Positions 8,266 through 16,707 of a stretch of DNA of 64,000 bases are shown piece after piece. Position 1 is the first letter of the stretch; each line of letters starts with the position of its first letter. This DNA is from Regnicoccus_A sp014224355. Lineage in GTDB: Bacteria; Cyanobacteriota; Cyanobacteriia; PCC-6307; Cyanobiaceae. The stretch is from positions 868,001 through 932,000 of the forward strand of contig NZ_CP154799.1 in assembly GCF_050920705.1 (NCBI RefSeq), given 5' to 3'. The position numbers were made by a program, and so were the translations under genes. The notes under the pieces are model-generated. The model was not told the DNA's origin, made no database searches, and saw nothing but the letters and a program-made list of their open reading frames with translations.

Positions 8266-9255
8266 TCAGCTCCTCACGATGCAACGGAAGCCCATGTGGC
8301 AGGTGGAGGTGTCGATGCCCTGGGCCATGCGGGCGGCAGGGCGGTAGCGGCGGCAGTAACTGGGGGCACACAGAAAGGAGCCGCCCTTGACCACCTTGCG
8401 GGGGATGGTGCCGTGCTGGGAGCTGGCGTCGATGCTCTCCTGTCGCGAAGCACCGCGCGGGGACTCGATCGTGCAGCAACCTCCCGCCTGCTTGTGGGCC
8501 GCCACGGTGGCGCCATGGCCGGCGTACCAGTCGTCGGTCCACTCCCAGACATTGCCGATCATGTCGAGCAGGCCATAGCCATTGGGCGGGAAGCTGCCCA
8601 CCGGCGAGGTGCGCTCCCAGCCATCGAGCAGGCTGTTGTGGTGGGGGAAGTCCCCCTGGAAAGTGTTGGCCTTCGGCCGCCCGCCGGGATGGAGTTCCTC
8701 CCCCCAGGCGAATTCAATTCCCTCCACTCCGCCCCGGGCGGCCCGCTCCCACTCGGCTTCGCTGGGCAAGGCCTTGCCGGCCCAGGCGGCGTAGGCCAGG
8801 GCATCCTCATGGGCCACATGCACCACGGGATGGTGGTCGCGGCTCTTGATCGAGCTGCCCGGGCCTTCCGGGTGGCGCCAGTTGGCCCCCTGCAGGTACT
8901 GCCACCAGCGGTAGGGGTCGCCCTTGCCGATCGGCCCGGGCGGAGGCACGAACACGATCGATGACGGAGCCAGCAGCTCCGGCAGGGCGTCGGGATAGGT
9001 CGCCGGATCCGCCGGCCGCTCGGCCAGGGTCACGTGACCGGTGGCCTTCACGAACTTGCGGAACTGGGCATTGGTCACCGGCGCGCGGTCGATCCAGAAG
9101 CCCTTCACCACCACCCGGTGGGCCGGGGCCTCCTCGGGGTAGTGGTGGTCGGAGCCCATCAGAAAGCTGCCGGCCGGGATCCAGACCATGTCCCGCGCCG
9201 GCGGGCGCCCTGGAGGGCGGTCAGTCCGGGCCATGGACGCTGGAGCAGGCGACAT
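8266..9255 (-). CDS. formylglycine-generating enzyme (sulfatase-activating)
   Basis: A 329-residue FGE-sulfatase (SUMF1-type) enzyme, which oxidises the active-site cysteine of type I sulfatases to formylglycine. It opens with MVWIPAGSFLMGSD, has the central EAEWERAARGG and GNVWEWTDDWY motifs, and ends with GGSFLCAPSYCRRYRPAAR. The last segment carries both cysteines, five positions apart, that form the copper-binding catalytic pair in authenticated aerobic FGEs. Many FGE-fold proteins lack this pair, so true activity is likely here. It lies seven bases downstream of the arylsulfatase, which is its obvious client. Confidence 0.93.
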   Translation of the reverse strand: MSPAPASMARTDRPPGRPPARDMVWIPAGSFLMGSDHHYPEEAPAHRVVVKGFWIDRAPVTNAQFRKFVKATGHVTLAERPADPATYPDALPELLAPSSIVFVPPPGPIGKGDPYRWWQYLQGANWRHPEGPGSSIKSRDHHPVVHVAHEDALAYAAWAGKALPSEAEWERAARGGVEGIEFAWGEELHPGGRPKANTFQGDFPHHNSLLDGWERTSPVGSFPPNGYGLLDMIGNVWEWTDDWYAGHGATVAAHKQAGGCCTIESPRGASRQESIDASSQHGTIPRKVVKGGSFLCAPSYCRRYRPAARMAQGIDTSTCHMGFRCIVRS

Positions 9256-9262
9256 CTGATCC

Positions 9263-10765
9263 TCAGGAGCTGCCGAGGGTGGCTGTCATCTTCTCGATTG
9301 CATCGCTCACCGTGAAGCTGGCCGCTTTCTGGCGGGGCGGGAAGGCCTTGAGGGTCTCCAGTGCCTGGGCCACCCGCGCCTGGGCTGGAATCAGCAGGAA
9401 GACATGGTCCAGCATCCAGTCCCAGTAGGTGTTGGAGGTGATGTCGGCCCGCTCGTAGGGATCGGTGAGCAGGTTGAAGATCTTGGGGATACGCAGAACG
9501 GTGAAGGGTTCAGCCCAGATCTGCAGCGTGCCGGTGCAGCGCTGCTCCATGAACACGAACTTCCAGTTGTCGTAGCGCAGAGCAGTGAGATCACCGTCGT
9601 CAGAGAAGTAGAAGTAGTCGATGCGCGGACTTTTGTCGGTCTTCCCGGTCCAGTAGTCGAGCATGTTGTAGCCATCCAGGTGCACCTTGAAGGTCTTGGT
9701 GCCCACCTGATGACCCTCCAGGCACTTCTGCTTGATCTCGGGTTCGCCGGCCGCTGCCAGGATCGTGGGCAGCCAGTCGAGATGGCTGACGATTCCGGTG
9801 AGCAGGGTGCCGGGTTCGATGTGGCCTGGCCAGCGCACCATCGCCGGCACACGGTAGGCACCCTCCCAGTTGGAGTTCTTCTCGTTGCGGAAGGGGGTCA
9901 TGCCGGCATCGGGCCAGCTGTTCATGTGGGGGCCGTTGTCGGTGCTGTACATCACGATCGTGTCGTCAGTGATGCCCAGCTCGTCGACCAGATCGAGCAT
10001 CTCACCGATGCAGTTGTCGTGATAGATCATCACGTCGTGGTATTCCGATTGCCAGCGTCCCGACTGGCCGATGTCCTGGGGACGGGCATGGGTGCGGAAG
10101 TGCATGTGGGTGGTGTTGAACCATACGAAGAAGGGCTCTCCGGACGCCACCGCATCCTTGATGAAGCGCTTGGCCTCCTTCATGAACTCCTCGTCGGCCG
10201 TCTCCATCCGCTTCTTGGTGAGCGGGCCGGTGTTCTCAATGCGCTGGGTGCCGTCGCCATTGGCCCAGCAGTGCAACACGCCGCGGGGTCCGAAGTTCTC
10301 CTTGAAGTTGGGATAGTCAGCTTCGGGGGGATAGTCGCGCAGCTCGGGCTCTTCCTCGGCATTGAGGTGGTAGAGATTGCCAAAGAACTCATCGAAGCCG
10401 TGCATCGTCGGAAGATGCTCGTCGCGGTCGCCGAAGTGGTTCTTGCCGAACTGGCCGGTGCGATAGCCCAGGGGCTTGAGCAACTCGGCGATGGTCGGAT
10501 CTTCGGCCTGGTAACCAGCCTCAGCGCCTGGCAGGCCCACCTTGCTGAGGCCGGTGCGGATCACGCTCTGGCCGGAGATGAAGGCGGCCCGGCCGGCGGT
10601 GCAGCTCTGCTCGGCGTAATAGTGAATGAAGCGGGCGCCTTCCTTGGCGACGCGATCGATGTTGGGGGTCTGGTACCCCATCAGGCCGTCGCTGTAGCAG
10701 CTGAGGTTGCTCTGGCCGATGTCGTCGCCCCAGAGGATCAGGACGTTGGGCTTTCCGTTGGGCAT
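9263..10765 (-). CDS. arylsulfatase (type I, cysteine form)
   Basis: A 500-residue sulfatase that hydrolyses sulfate esters. The N-terminal strand PNVLILWGDDIG supplies the metal-binding aspartates (residues 14 and 15), and the sulfatase signature Cys-Thr-Ala-Gly-Arg places the cysteine to be converted at residue 55 and the helper arginine at 59. I chose the ATG at 10765 because the family usually begins just before this strand; GTG codons at 10843 and 10873 would add 26 or 36 residues rich in proline and leave almost no promoter space before the AraC gene. No signal peptide is visible with any of these starts, so the enzyme is probably cytoplasmic. It heads a tight operon with its activating enzyme and a transporter. 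Confidence 0.92.
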   Translation of the reverse strand: MPNGKPNVLILWGDDIGQSNLSCYSDGLMGYQTPNIDRVAKEGARFIHYYAEQSCTAGRAAFISGQSVIRTGLSKVGLPGAEAGYQAEDPTIAELLKPLGYRTGQFGKNHFGDRDEHLPTMHGFDEFFGNLYHLNAEEEPELRDYPPEADYPNFKENFGPRGVLHCWANGDGTQRIENTGPLTKKRMETADEEFMKEAKRFIKDAVASGEPFFVWFNTTHMHFRTHARPQDIGQSGRWQSEYHDVMIYHDNCIGEMLDLVDELGITDDTIVMYSTDNGPHMNSWPDAGMTPFRNEKNSNWEGAYRVPAMVRWPGHIEPGTLLTGIVSHLDWLPTILAAAGEPEIKQKCLEGHQVGTKTFKVHLDGYNMLDYWTGKTDKSPRIDYFYFSDDGDLTALRYDNWKFVFMEQRCTGTLQIWAEPFTVLRIPKIFNLLTDPYERADITSNTYWDWMLDHVFLLIPAQARVAQALETLKAFPPRQKAASFTVSDAIEKMTATLGSS

Positions 10766-10892
10766 GGGAGGTGGGGCCTGTGTTGGCTGCGGGCCTGGCG
10801 CTGGAGGGGTTTCCAGCTCCGGCACACGGAGGAACTCACTCACAACATGCCGCCCATGGCAGGCTGGGGCCACTCAGAAAGTGCAAGGGGCG

Positions 10893-11924
10893 ATGGCTCC
10901 GCTCCACAGGTTCGAGGCTGTTGAGCAACTGGAAACTCAGCTGCAGGAGGCGGGGCTGGATCTGCGTCTGCTCCAGCTCTCCAACGGCCGCCTCAGCGGC
11001 AACCTCGTCGTCCGCAGGCTAGGCCCGCTGCGGTTGCTGCGCCTTCAGGCCAACCGTTGTCTGCACATGGCCGGATCCAAGCCCCTGGATCAACGCCTGG
11101 TCTGTCTGAACCTTCTGCCCTCCGGCGGCGGCGCCTCTCTTCGGGCCCACGGCACCACCATCAGCCCCGATCTGCTGTTCGGTCTCGACCCCCGGACGGA
11201 GGTTCACCTCTCCACTCCTGAGCAGATGGATCTGGCGGTGGTGATGCTGAATCCCAGCACCCTGACGCGCTGGAGCGGTGGCCAGGGGGACCTTGATCTG
11301 GAAGCGGCGCCCTTCCGCTCCAATTGCCTGCCCGTCGATGTCGACAGCCGCGCGCAGCTCCAGCGCCGGTTGCTCAAGCTGTTGCCCCTCCAGGCAGAGC
11401 TGCCCCCGGTGCCGGCCGTGTCGCCGCCGGCACTGGATGGAGCTGGTGGTGATCTGTTGCCTCTGCTCGTTGATGCGCTGGAGCAAGGCCTCAGGCTGCG
11501 GGGCGGGCCCGACAGCCCGCCGGCACGGATCGAGATGGTCAAGCAGCTGCAGCAGTGGGTCGAGGAGCACCCCCTTGAACCGATCAGCCTGGACCGCCTC
11601 AGCCGTCAGGTGTATGTCGGACGGCGCAGCCTGATCCTTGGGTTCAAGGAGCACCTGGGCATGGGCCCGATGGCCTATTTCAAGCTGCGGCGCCTCCATG
11701 CCGTCCGCCGTGAGCTGATGGAGGCAGCGCCTGGCGCGATCACGATCTCAGGGCTGGCGGCCTCCTGGGGCTTCCTCAATCCGGGGCACTTCGCCCGGGA
11801 TTACCGCCGGTTGTTCGGGGAGCTCCCCAGTGCCACGCTCTCCCGCCGGCTCAGCCCCGCCGTCCTGGCCGGGGGGCATCGCACAGCGGTTGACCACCTC
11901 CCCGTCGGATCCTGCCGAAACTGA
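10893..11924 (+). CDS. AraC-family transcriptional regulator
   Basis: A 343-residue regulator. Residues about 240-335 form the AraC-type DNA-binding domain with two helix-turn-helix units (PISLDRLSRQVYVGRRSL and ITISGLAASWGFLNPGHFAR) and the closing RDYRRLFGELP motif. The N-terminal 230 residues are a ligand or dimerisation region that I cannot assign. The ATG at 10893 is preceded by an AAGGGG ribosome-binding site, and the conserved part begins only after it. It is divergent from the sulfatase operon with about 127 bases between, and most likely controls it in response to a substrate. Its 3' end overlaps the convergent HAD hydrolase gene by 177 bases. Confidence 0.9.
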   Translation: MAPLHRFEAVEQLETQLQEAGLDLRLLQLSNGRLSGNLVVRRLGPLRLLRLQANRCLHMAGSKPLDQRLVCLNLLPSGGGASLRAHGTTISPDLLFGLDPRTEVHLSTPEQMDLAVVMLNPSTLTRWSGGQGDLDLEAAPFRSNCLPVDVDSRAQLQRRLLKLLPLQAELPPVPAVSPPALDGAGGDLLPLLVDALEQGLRLRGGPDSPPARIEMVKQLQQWVEEHPLEPISLDRLSRQVYVGRRSLILGFKEHLGMGPMAYFKLRRLHAVRRELMEAAPGAITISGLAASWGFLNPGHFARDYRRLFGELPSATLSRRLSPAVLAGGHRTAVDHLPVGSCRN

Positions 11925-12923
11925 AGGGGCCGCGAACACGCTGGCCCAGTCGTCGCGCATGCTCACCACCGTCCAGCCCTTCCGCGGGGCTTCACGCAAC
12001 GCCCGATCCAGATGGCCGAAGGCTGATTGGCGGTCGTAGGCCACCTCCCGCTCCGGGTCGTCGTGGTGAACAATCACCCCCAGGCGTGGCCCCGGCAGGC
12101 TGGTGGTCCACTCCAGCATCTCGAAATCTCCGTCAGAGTTGCCGAAGGCGGCGATCGGCCTCCGACCGATCAGCTGCTCGATCAGGACCGGTTTCTTGGC
12201 CCGATCGGCGACCGTCTGCACCTCGCCCTGGCGCAGGATCACCGGCAAGCCGCCGCGGATGGCGTAGGTGGTGCCGACGCTGGAGCCGATCACCTGCTCC
12301 GGGGGGATTCCATAGACCTCCTCGGCGAACACCCGCATGAAGGCCTCGCCACCCGCCGAAACGATGTAGGTGCGGAAGCCGTTGGCCCGCAGGTGGTCCA
12401 GCAGCTCCAGCATCGGCTGGTAGGCCAGGGCGGTGTAGGGCCGCTGCAGGGTCGGGTGGCAAGCGCCATTCAGCCACTCGCGCACCAGGTCGCGGAACAC
12501 GTCGGTGCTCATGCCCGCATGGGTGAGTCCCACCAGATCCAGCAGACCCTTGATGCCCATGGTGAGCACGGCGTCTCCGTTCCCGGCCGCGGCCGCCGCG
12601 GCGATGATCGGATTGGAGGCGAGCTCCGGTTGCTGGGCCACCATGGCGCGGGCCCGCTCGATCGCGAAGGCCAGCTGCACGTACATCGGTTGCTCCGACC
12701 AGAGCGTTCCGTCGTTGTCGAAGACGGCGATGCGCTCCTCGGGGGGCACATAGGTCTCTCCTCCTTCCCGGCTGACGCTGGCGATGAAGTCCAGGATCCG
12801 GGCTCTGGTGGCACCGTCGCGCCAGGAGGGGAGGAGCTCGCTGGCCATGGCGGGGGCCAAAGGGGGCACCATCATCAGGGCGAGAAGGCTTCCCGCCGCT
12901 GCCGCCACGACCCGCCTCAGCAT
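11748..12923 (-). CDS. exported HAD-family phosphatase
   Basis: A 391-residue haloacid dehalogenase-fold hydrolase. Residues 1-27 are a signal peptide ending in Ala-Met-Ala. The HAD motifs are present in order: motif I FDNDGTLW with the nucleophilic aspartate, motif II in TYIVSAGGEAF, a lysine in RAKKPVLIEQL, and the motif IV acids in AFGNSDGDFEML. The substrate is unknown; similar exported proteins are annotated as nonspecific phosphatases. About 57 residues after the conserved SVFAAP end are low-complexity Pro/Gly/Glu and lie antisense to the AraC helix-turn-helix region, so they look like a read-out extension. The start overlaps the rdgB stop by seven bases. Confidence 0.85.
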   Translation of the reverse strand: MLRRVVAAAAGSLLALMMVPPLAPAMASELLPSWRDGATRARILDFIASVSREGGETYVPPEERIAVFDNDGTLWSEQPMYVQLAFAIERARAMVAQQPELASNPIIAAAAAAGNGDAVLTMGIKGLLDLVGLTHAGMSTDVFRDLVREWLNGACHPTLQRPYTALAYQPMLELLDHLRANGFRTYIVSAGGEAFMRVFAEEVYGIPPEQVIGSSVGTTYAIRGGLPVILRQGEVQTVADRAKKPVLIEQLIGRRPIAAFGNSDGDFEMLEWTTSLPGPRLGVIVHHDDPEREVAYDRQSAFGHLDRALREAPRKGWTVVSMRDDWASVFAAPSVSAGSDGEVVNRCAMPPGQDGGAEPAGERGTGELPEQPAVIPGEVPRIEEAPGGRQP

Positions 12924-13555
12924 TCGGCTCTGCTTCCGGGGTCAGCGAACAGCTGCTGCAGCTGCGGCAGCAGGGCCTCCAGGGCCCGGCCGCGATGCCC
13001 CAGGCGCCGCTTCAGTTCAGAGGGCATCTGGGCGAAGCTGAGGCCCGCTTCTGGCACCAGGAACACGGGGTCGTAACCGAAGCCACCGTCACCGCTGGGG
13101 GCGTTCAGGATCTCGCCCGTGCAGACCCCCTCCACCTCCAGCACGGTGTGGCCTGCGGGGTCGGCAACAGCCAGGGCGGCCGTGAACCGGGCCCGCCGGT
13201 TGCTTTCGCCTGTCAGCTCCGCCAGCAAGCGGGCAATTCGCTCGGAGTCGCTGGGGGCGTAGCGGGCGGAGTGGATGCCGGGTGCACCGCCGAGGGCGTC
13301 CACGCTGAGGCCGGAATCGTCGGCCAGGGCCCATTGCCCGGTGATCCTGGCCACGGCTTCGGCCTTGAGGCGAGCGTTGGCGGCGAAGCTGTCGCCGGTT
13401 TCGTCCACCACCAGCCCCCTTGGCTGCGGCAGGACCTCCAGTTCCAGTCCCGGGCCCGCCGAGGCCAGCGCGGCCTTGAATTCCCGCAGCTTGCCGGCGT
13501 TACCGCTGGCGATCACCAGCACCCTCGCCGTGGGGTGTGGGCCGGCCGCGCTCAT
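12917..13555 (-). CDS. rdgB: XTP/dITP diphosphatase (non-canonical purine NTP pyrophosphatase)
   Basis: A 212-residue HAM1/RdgB-type enzyme that hydrolyses ITP, dITP and XTP to the monophosphates and so keeps deaminated purines out of nucleic acids. The N-terminal ASGNAGKLREFKAAL is the nucleotide-binding motif, LADDSGLSVDALGGAPG carries the catalytic acids, and GDGGFGYDPVFLVPE is the characteristic C-terminal loop. The length is normal. It overlaps the upstream phosphohexomutase by four bases (ATGA) and the downstream HAD gene by seven, so the three form one operon. Confidence 0.96.
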   Translation of the reverse strand: MSAAGPHPTARVLVIASGNAGKLREFKAALASAGPGLELEVLPQPRGLVVDETGDSFAANARLKAEAVARITGQWALADDSGLSVDALGGAPGIHSARYAPSDSERIARLLAELTGESNRRARFTAALAVADPAGHTVLEVEGVCTGEILNAPSGDGGFGYDPVFLVPEAGLSFAQMPSELKRRLGHRGRALEALLPQLQQLFADPGSRAEC

Positions 13556-15030
13556 GCCGCCTCAGCGAACTGGCGAGCCCACGCCAGGATCTCGCTCACC
13601 CGCTCGCGGCTCGGAGCCTCGCTGTAGAGACGAAGCAGCGGTTCGGTGCCCGAGAAGCGCAGCATCAGCCAGTGGCTGGCGCCGAGGCGCAGCTTCACCC
13701 CGTCGGTGCTCACCACTTCCTGTACCGGCCAGCCGGCCACGCTGCTGGGGGGATCCTGCGCCAGCTGCTGCTCCAGCCGCTCCCGGCTGGCCATGTCCTT
13801 GAGGCGCAGGTCGAGCCGGTCGTAGGCGCTGGCCCCGCCATGGGAGGCCTGCAGCCGGTCGAGGCGCTCGCCCAGGGGCAGGCCGCCCTCCACCAGAGCT
13901 TCCAGCACCAGCAGGGCGGCGAAGAGGGCATCCCGCTCGGGCAGGTGCAGGCCGAATCCCACCCCGCCCGATTCCTCGCCGCCCACCAGCACTCCACCGG
14001 CGATCATTTCGCTGGCGATGTACTTGAAGCCCACGGGCTTCTCGATCACGGGCCGGCCCAGGCCCTCGGCCACCAGCTGCATCAGGTCGGAGCCGCTCAC
14101 GGTCTTGATCACGGTGCCCGGCAGGTCCCGCGCCCGGGCGAGGTGATCGATCAGCAGGGGCATCAGCAGCTGAGTGCTGCAGTAGCGGCCGCGTTCATCG
14201 ATGGCGGCGATGCGGTCGCCGTCGCCGTCGAAGACGATCCCCACCGCCGGCCGGCCGGCCTCGCCGCTGGCGCGGACGGCTGCGATCAGCTCCTGCAGGT
14301 AGGGCGCCAGGGGCTCGGGCGGGTGGCCGCCGAAGAGCGGATCGCGCCAGGAGCGGATCTCCTCGATGCAGCCATCTCCGGCGCTGGGGCCTGAACCGGC
14401 TGCCAACAGCGCCGGCAGTCCGCCGGCCGCGGAGCCGTGCATGGGATCGACGATCACCCGCAGCCTCATCCCCTCCAGTCCCCTGCGCAGGGTGCTGGTG
14501 TCCACCAGCTCGCGCAGGCCCGCCAGGTAACCGCCCCAGCCATCGAAGCGGGGCGTGTCGCCGGGGATCGGCACGGTGATGCCCCCAGCCTCCAGCCGCT
14601 TCTCCACAGCGGCGGTGAACGACTCCTCCACCGAGCCGCCGAAGTGCCCTTTGATCTTCAGGCCGATCCACTCCGGCGGGTTGTGGCTGGCGGTGATCAC
14701 CAGGGCCCCGAGAGCGCTCCGCTCCACCACGGCCCAGCTGCAGGCGGGCGTGGGCACGGCCGACTCGGTGAGCACCGGCTCGAGATCGGCCCCGCGCACG
14801 GCGCTGGAGATGGCCTCAGCCAGCTCCGGTGCCAGGAAGCGGCGGTCGTAGCCGATCACCACCTCCCGGCTGTTCAGCTGTGCCGGGGCCGCACGTTCCA
14901 GCTCGCGGGCCGCGGCAGCGGCCACCACCAGCAGCCGTTCCAGGGTCACATCGACGCCGAGGATGCCGCGCCAGCCATCGGTGCCGAAACGGATGGGACT
15001 GGGCTCCAGGGGCAGGGGGGCAGAAGCCAT
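13552..15030 (-). CDS. phosphoglucomutase / phosphomannomutase family enzyme
   Basis: A 492-residue alpha-D-phosphohexomutase that interconverts hexose 1- and 6-phosphates for glycogen, cell-wall or nucleotide-sugar synthesis. It starts with IRFGTDGWRGILG, has the phosphoserine loop ALVITASHNPPEW, the metal loop VFDGDGDRIAA, the sugar-specificity loop GGEESGGVGF, and the phosphate-binding LRFSGTEPLLRLY near the end. The frame is open far upstream, but the ATG at 15030 matches the normal family N-terminus, and the sequence upstream is antisense to the nuclease gene. Whether glucose or mannose is preferred cannot be decided. Confidence 0.93.
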   Translation of the reverse strand: MASAPLPLEPSPIRFGTDGWRGILGVDVTLERLLVVAAAAARELERAAPAQLNSREVVIGYDRRFLAPELAEAISSAVRGADLEPVLTESAVPTPACSWAVVERSALGALVITASHNPPEWIGLKIKGHFGGSVEESFTAAVEKRLEAGGITVPIPGDTPRFDGWGGYLAGLRELVDTSTLRRGLEGMRLRVIVDPMHGSAAGGLPALLAAGSGPSAGDGCIEEIRSWRDPLFGGHPPEPLAPYLQELIAAVRASGEAGRPAVGIVFDGDGDRIAAIDERGRYCSTQLLMPLLIDHLARARDLPGTVIKTVSGSDLMQLVAEGLGRPVIEKPVGFKYIASEMIAGGVLVGGEESGGVGFGLHLPERDALFAALLVLEALVEGGLPLGERLDRLQASHGGASAYDRLDLRLKDMASRERLEQQLAQDPPSSVAGWPVQEVVSTDGVKLRLGASHWLMLRFSGTEPLLRLYSEAPSRERVSEILAWARQFAEAA

Positions 15031-15132
15031 GGGGGCAGCGGCATTGAGTAGCTCGTAGCAGCCGGCCGGCCGGCCTGGGTTCGAGCAGGTGCCGGCCTGG
15101 CGGCAGGCCACCGCCCGCCGTAGCCTGCCGCC

Positions 15133-16707
15133 ATGCCCGCTGAACCCTCCAACCGGCTGTTGACCGACCGGTTGCTGCGCAGCTGGTTGCGATGCCGGCG
15201 ACGGGCCTGGCTCGACCGCCATGGGGATCCCGGCCAGAGGCTCTGGAGTGCCCACCGTGCCCTCCAGCTCGACGACCAGCAGCGCTGTTTCGTGAGCCTG
15301 CTGGAACGGCGCCCCCAGGCCGGTGAAGCCGCCTGCGCCACCGGTGCCCCGGCGGTGGTGGGGGTGCGCCTGCGGGGCAGCGGCCCTGCAGGCCTGGCGC
15401 TGGAGGGCCATCCACCGCTGTTGCGGCGCACCAGTGGGGAGAGCCGCTGGGGGGCCTACGCCTACCAGCCCGTGATGGCCCGCCAGGGCCGTCGCCTCAC
15501 CCGCGAACACCGGCTGGTGATGGGGCTGTGGGGTCAGCTGCTCGCGGGTTGGCAGCAGGGACCTGTCAGCCATGGCCTGGTGGTGGCGGCAGGCTCCGGG
15601 CGCCTGGAGCGGGAGCGGCTGGCCCTGGGGGAGGGATTGCAGCGCCAGCTGCAGGAGGCGCTGCCCAAGCTGGCGGCGGATCTGGAGCGCCCCCAGCCGC
15701 CACCGCTGGTGAGTGACCGCAAGAAGTGCGTGCTCTGCTCCTGGCGCGGCGTCTGCGACCGCGAAGCGGCCGTGCAGGGGCACCTCAGCGAGGTGAGTGG
15801 CATCGGCGCCAAGCGCCGTGAGTTGCTGATCGAGCTCGGCCTGCCCCAGCTCAACGCCCTGGCCGGCGCCGATCCCGAGGCCCTGGCCGATGCGCTCGAG
15901 GTGCATGGGGAGCAGCACCGCGAGGTGGCGGCGCGGCTGGTGGACCAGGCCCGCGTGCAGCAGCGGGGGGAACCTCTGCGGCTGCACGCGGAGCCCGCTC
16001 AGGCGGCCATGGCCCTGCCCGAGCTGCGCACGGCCGCTGGGGTGCTCGTGTACGACATCGAATCCGACCCCGATGCCCGCGACGACTTCCTGCACGGCTT
16101 CCTGCGCATCGAGCGGGATGCCGACGGCCGCTGGCCCGACTGGCGGACGGCCGACATCGGCAGCTACCGCCCGTTGCTGGCCCTGCACGAGCACGGCGAG
16201 GCCAGGCTCTGGCGGCGCCTGCGCCGGCTGCTGGCCGCCACACCAGCCGACTGGCCCCTGCTCCACTACGGCGAAACCGAGTCGATCGCCCTGGTGCGCC
16301 TGGCCCAGCGCCAGGGGGCCAGCGAGCGTGAGCTGACCGTTCTGCGCCGGCGCCTGGTGGATCTGCACCAGCGGCTGCGGCGCCACTGGCTGCTGCCGGT
16401 GAACAGCTACGGACTCAAGGCCGTGGCCGGCTGGCTGGGCTTCGCCTGGAGCCAGAAGGGGGTGGATGGGGCCCGCTGCCTGCTCTGGTGGCGCCAGTGG
16501 CGCGGGGATGGCACTCCGGCCGGCCGCGGCAGCCTGCATGGGCTGCGCCGGATCTTCCGCTACAACCACGACGACGGACGGGCCACCTGGGCGGTGGCCA
16601 GCTGGCTGCTGGCTCAGGACGCCGCGCTTCCCGCCCCCACCGGCGGCGCCACCACCCCGGTGGGCACGGAGACCTCCAGGGCGATCCCCTCGCCGGTCAC
16701 CAGCTGA
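15133..16707 (+). CDS. TM0106-type RecB-like nuclease
   Basis: A 524-residue putative nuclease. The N-terminal half resembles RecB/Cas4-like nucleases: an early cysteine (LRCRRRAWLD), a GHPPLL acid-strand region and a late cysteine group CVLCSWRGVC that could hold an iron-sulfur cluster. A helix-hairpin-helix-like segment follows (VSGIGAKRRELLIELGL). The C-terminal half is a predicted RNase H-fold exonuclease with a VYDIESDP Asp-x-Glu motif, YGETESIAL, and a final NHDDGRATWAVASWLL acid region. Its biological role is not established. The 3' end overlaps the convergent ygfZ by 94 bases. Confidence 0.85.
   Translation: MPAEPSNRLLTDRLLRSWLRCRRRAWLDRHGDPGQRLWSAHRALQLDDQQRCFVSLLERRPQAGEAACATGAPAVVGVRLRGSGPAGLALEGHPPLLRRTSGESRWGAYAYQPVMARQGRRLTREHRLVMGLWGQLLAGWQQGPVSHGLVVAAGSGRLERERLALGEGLQRQLQEALPKLAADLERPQPPPLVSDRKKCVLCSWRGVCDREAAVQGHLSEVSGIGAKRRELLIELGLPQLNALAGADPEALADALEVHGEQHREVAARLVDQARVQQRGEPLRLHAEPAQAAMALPELRTAAGVLVYDIESDPDARDDFLHGFLRIERDADGRWPDWRTADIGSYRPLLALHEHGEARLWRRLRRLLAATPADWPLLHYGETESIALVRLAQRQGASERELTVLRRRLVDLHQRLRRHWLLPVNSYGLKAVAGWLGFAWSQKGVDGARCLLWWRQWRGDGTPAGRGSLHGLRRIFRYNHDDGRATWAVASWLLAQDAALPAPTGGATTPVGTETSRAIPSPVTS

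Noticed and set aside
9404..10924. A 506-codon plus-strand frame opposite the arylsulfatase
   Set aside because: The sulfatase frame has catalytic motifs and operon context; the opposite frame is a Val/Gly/His-rich shadow.
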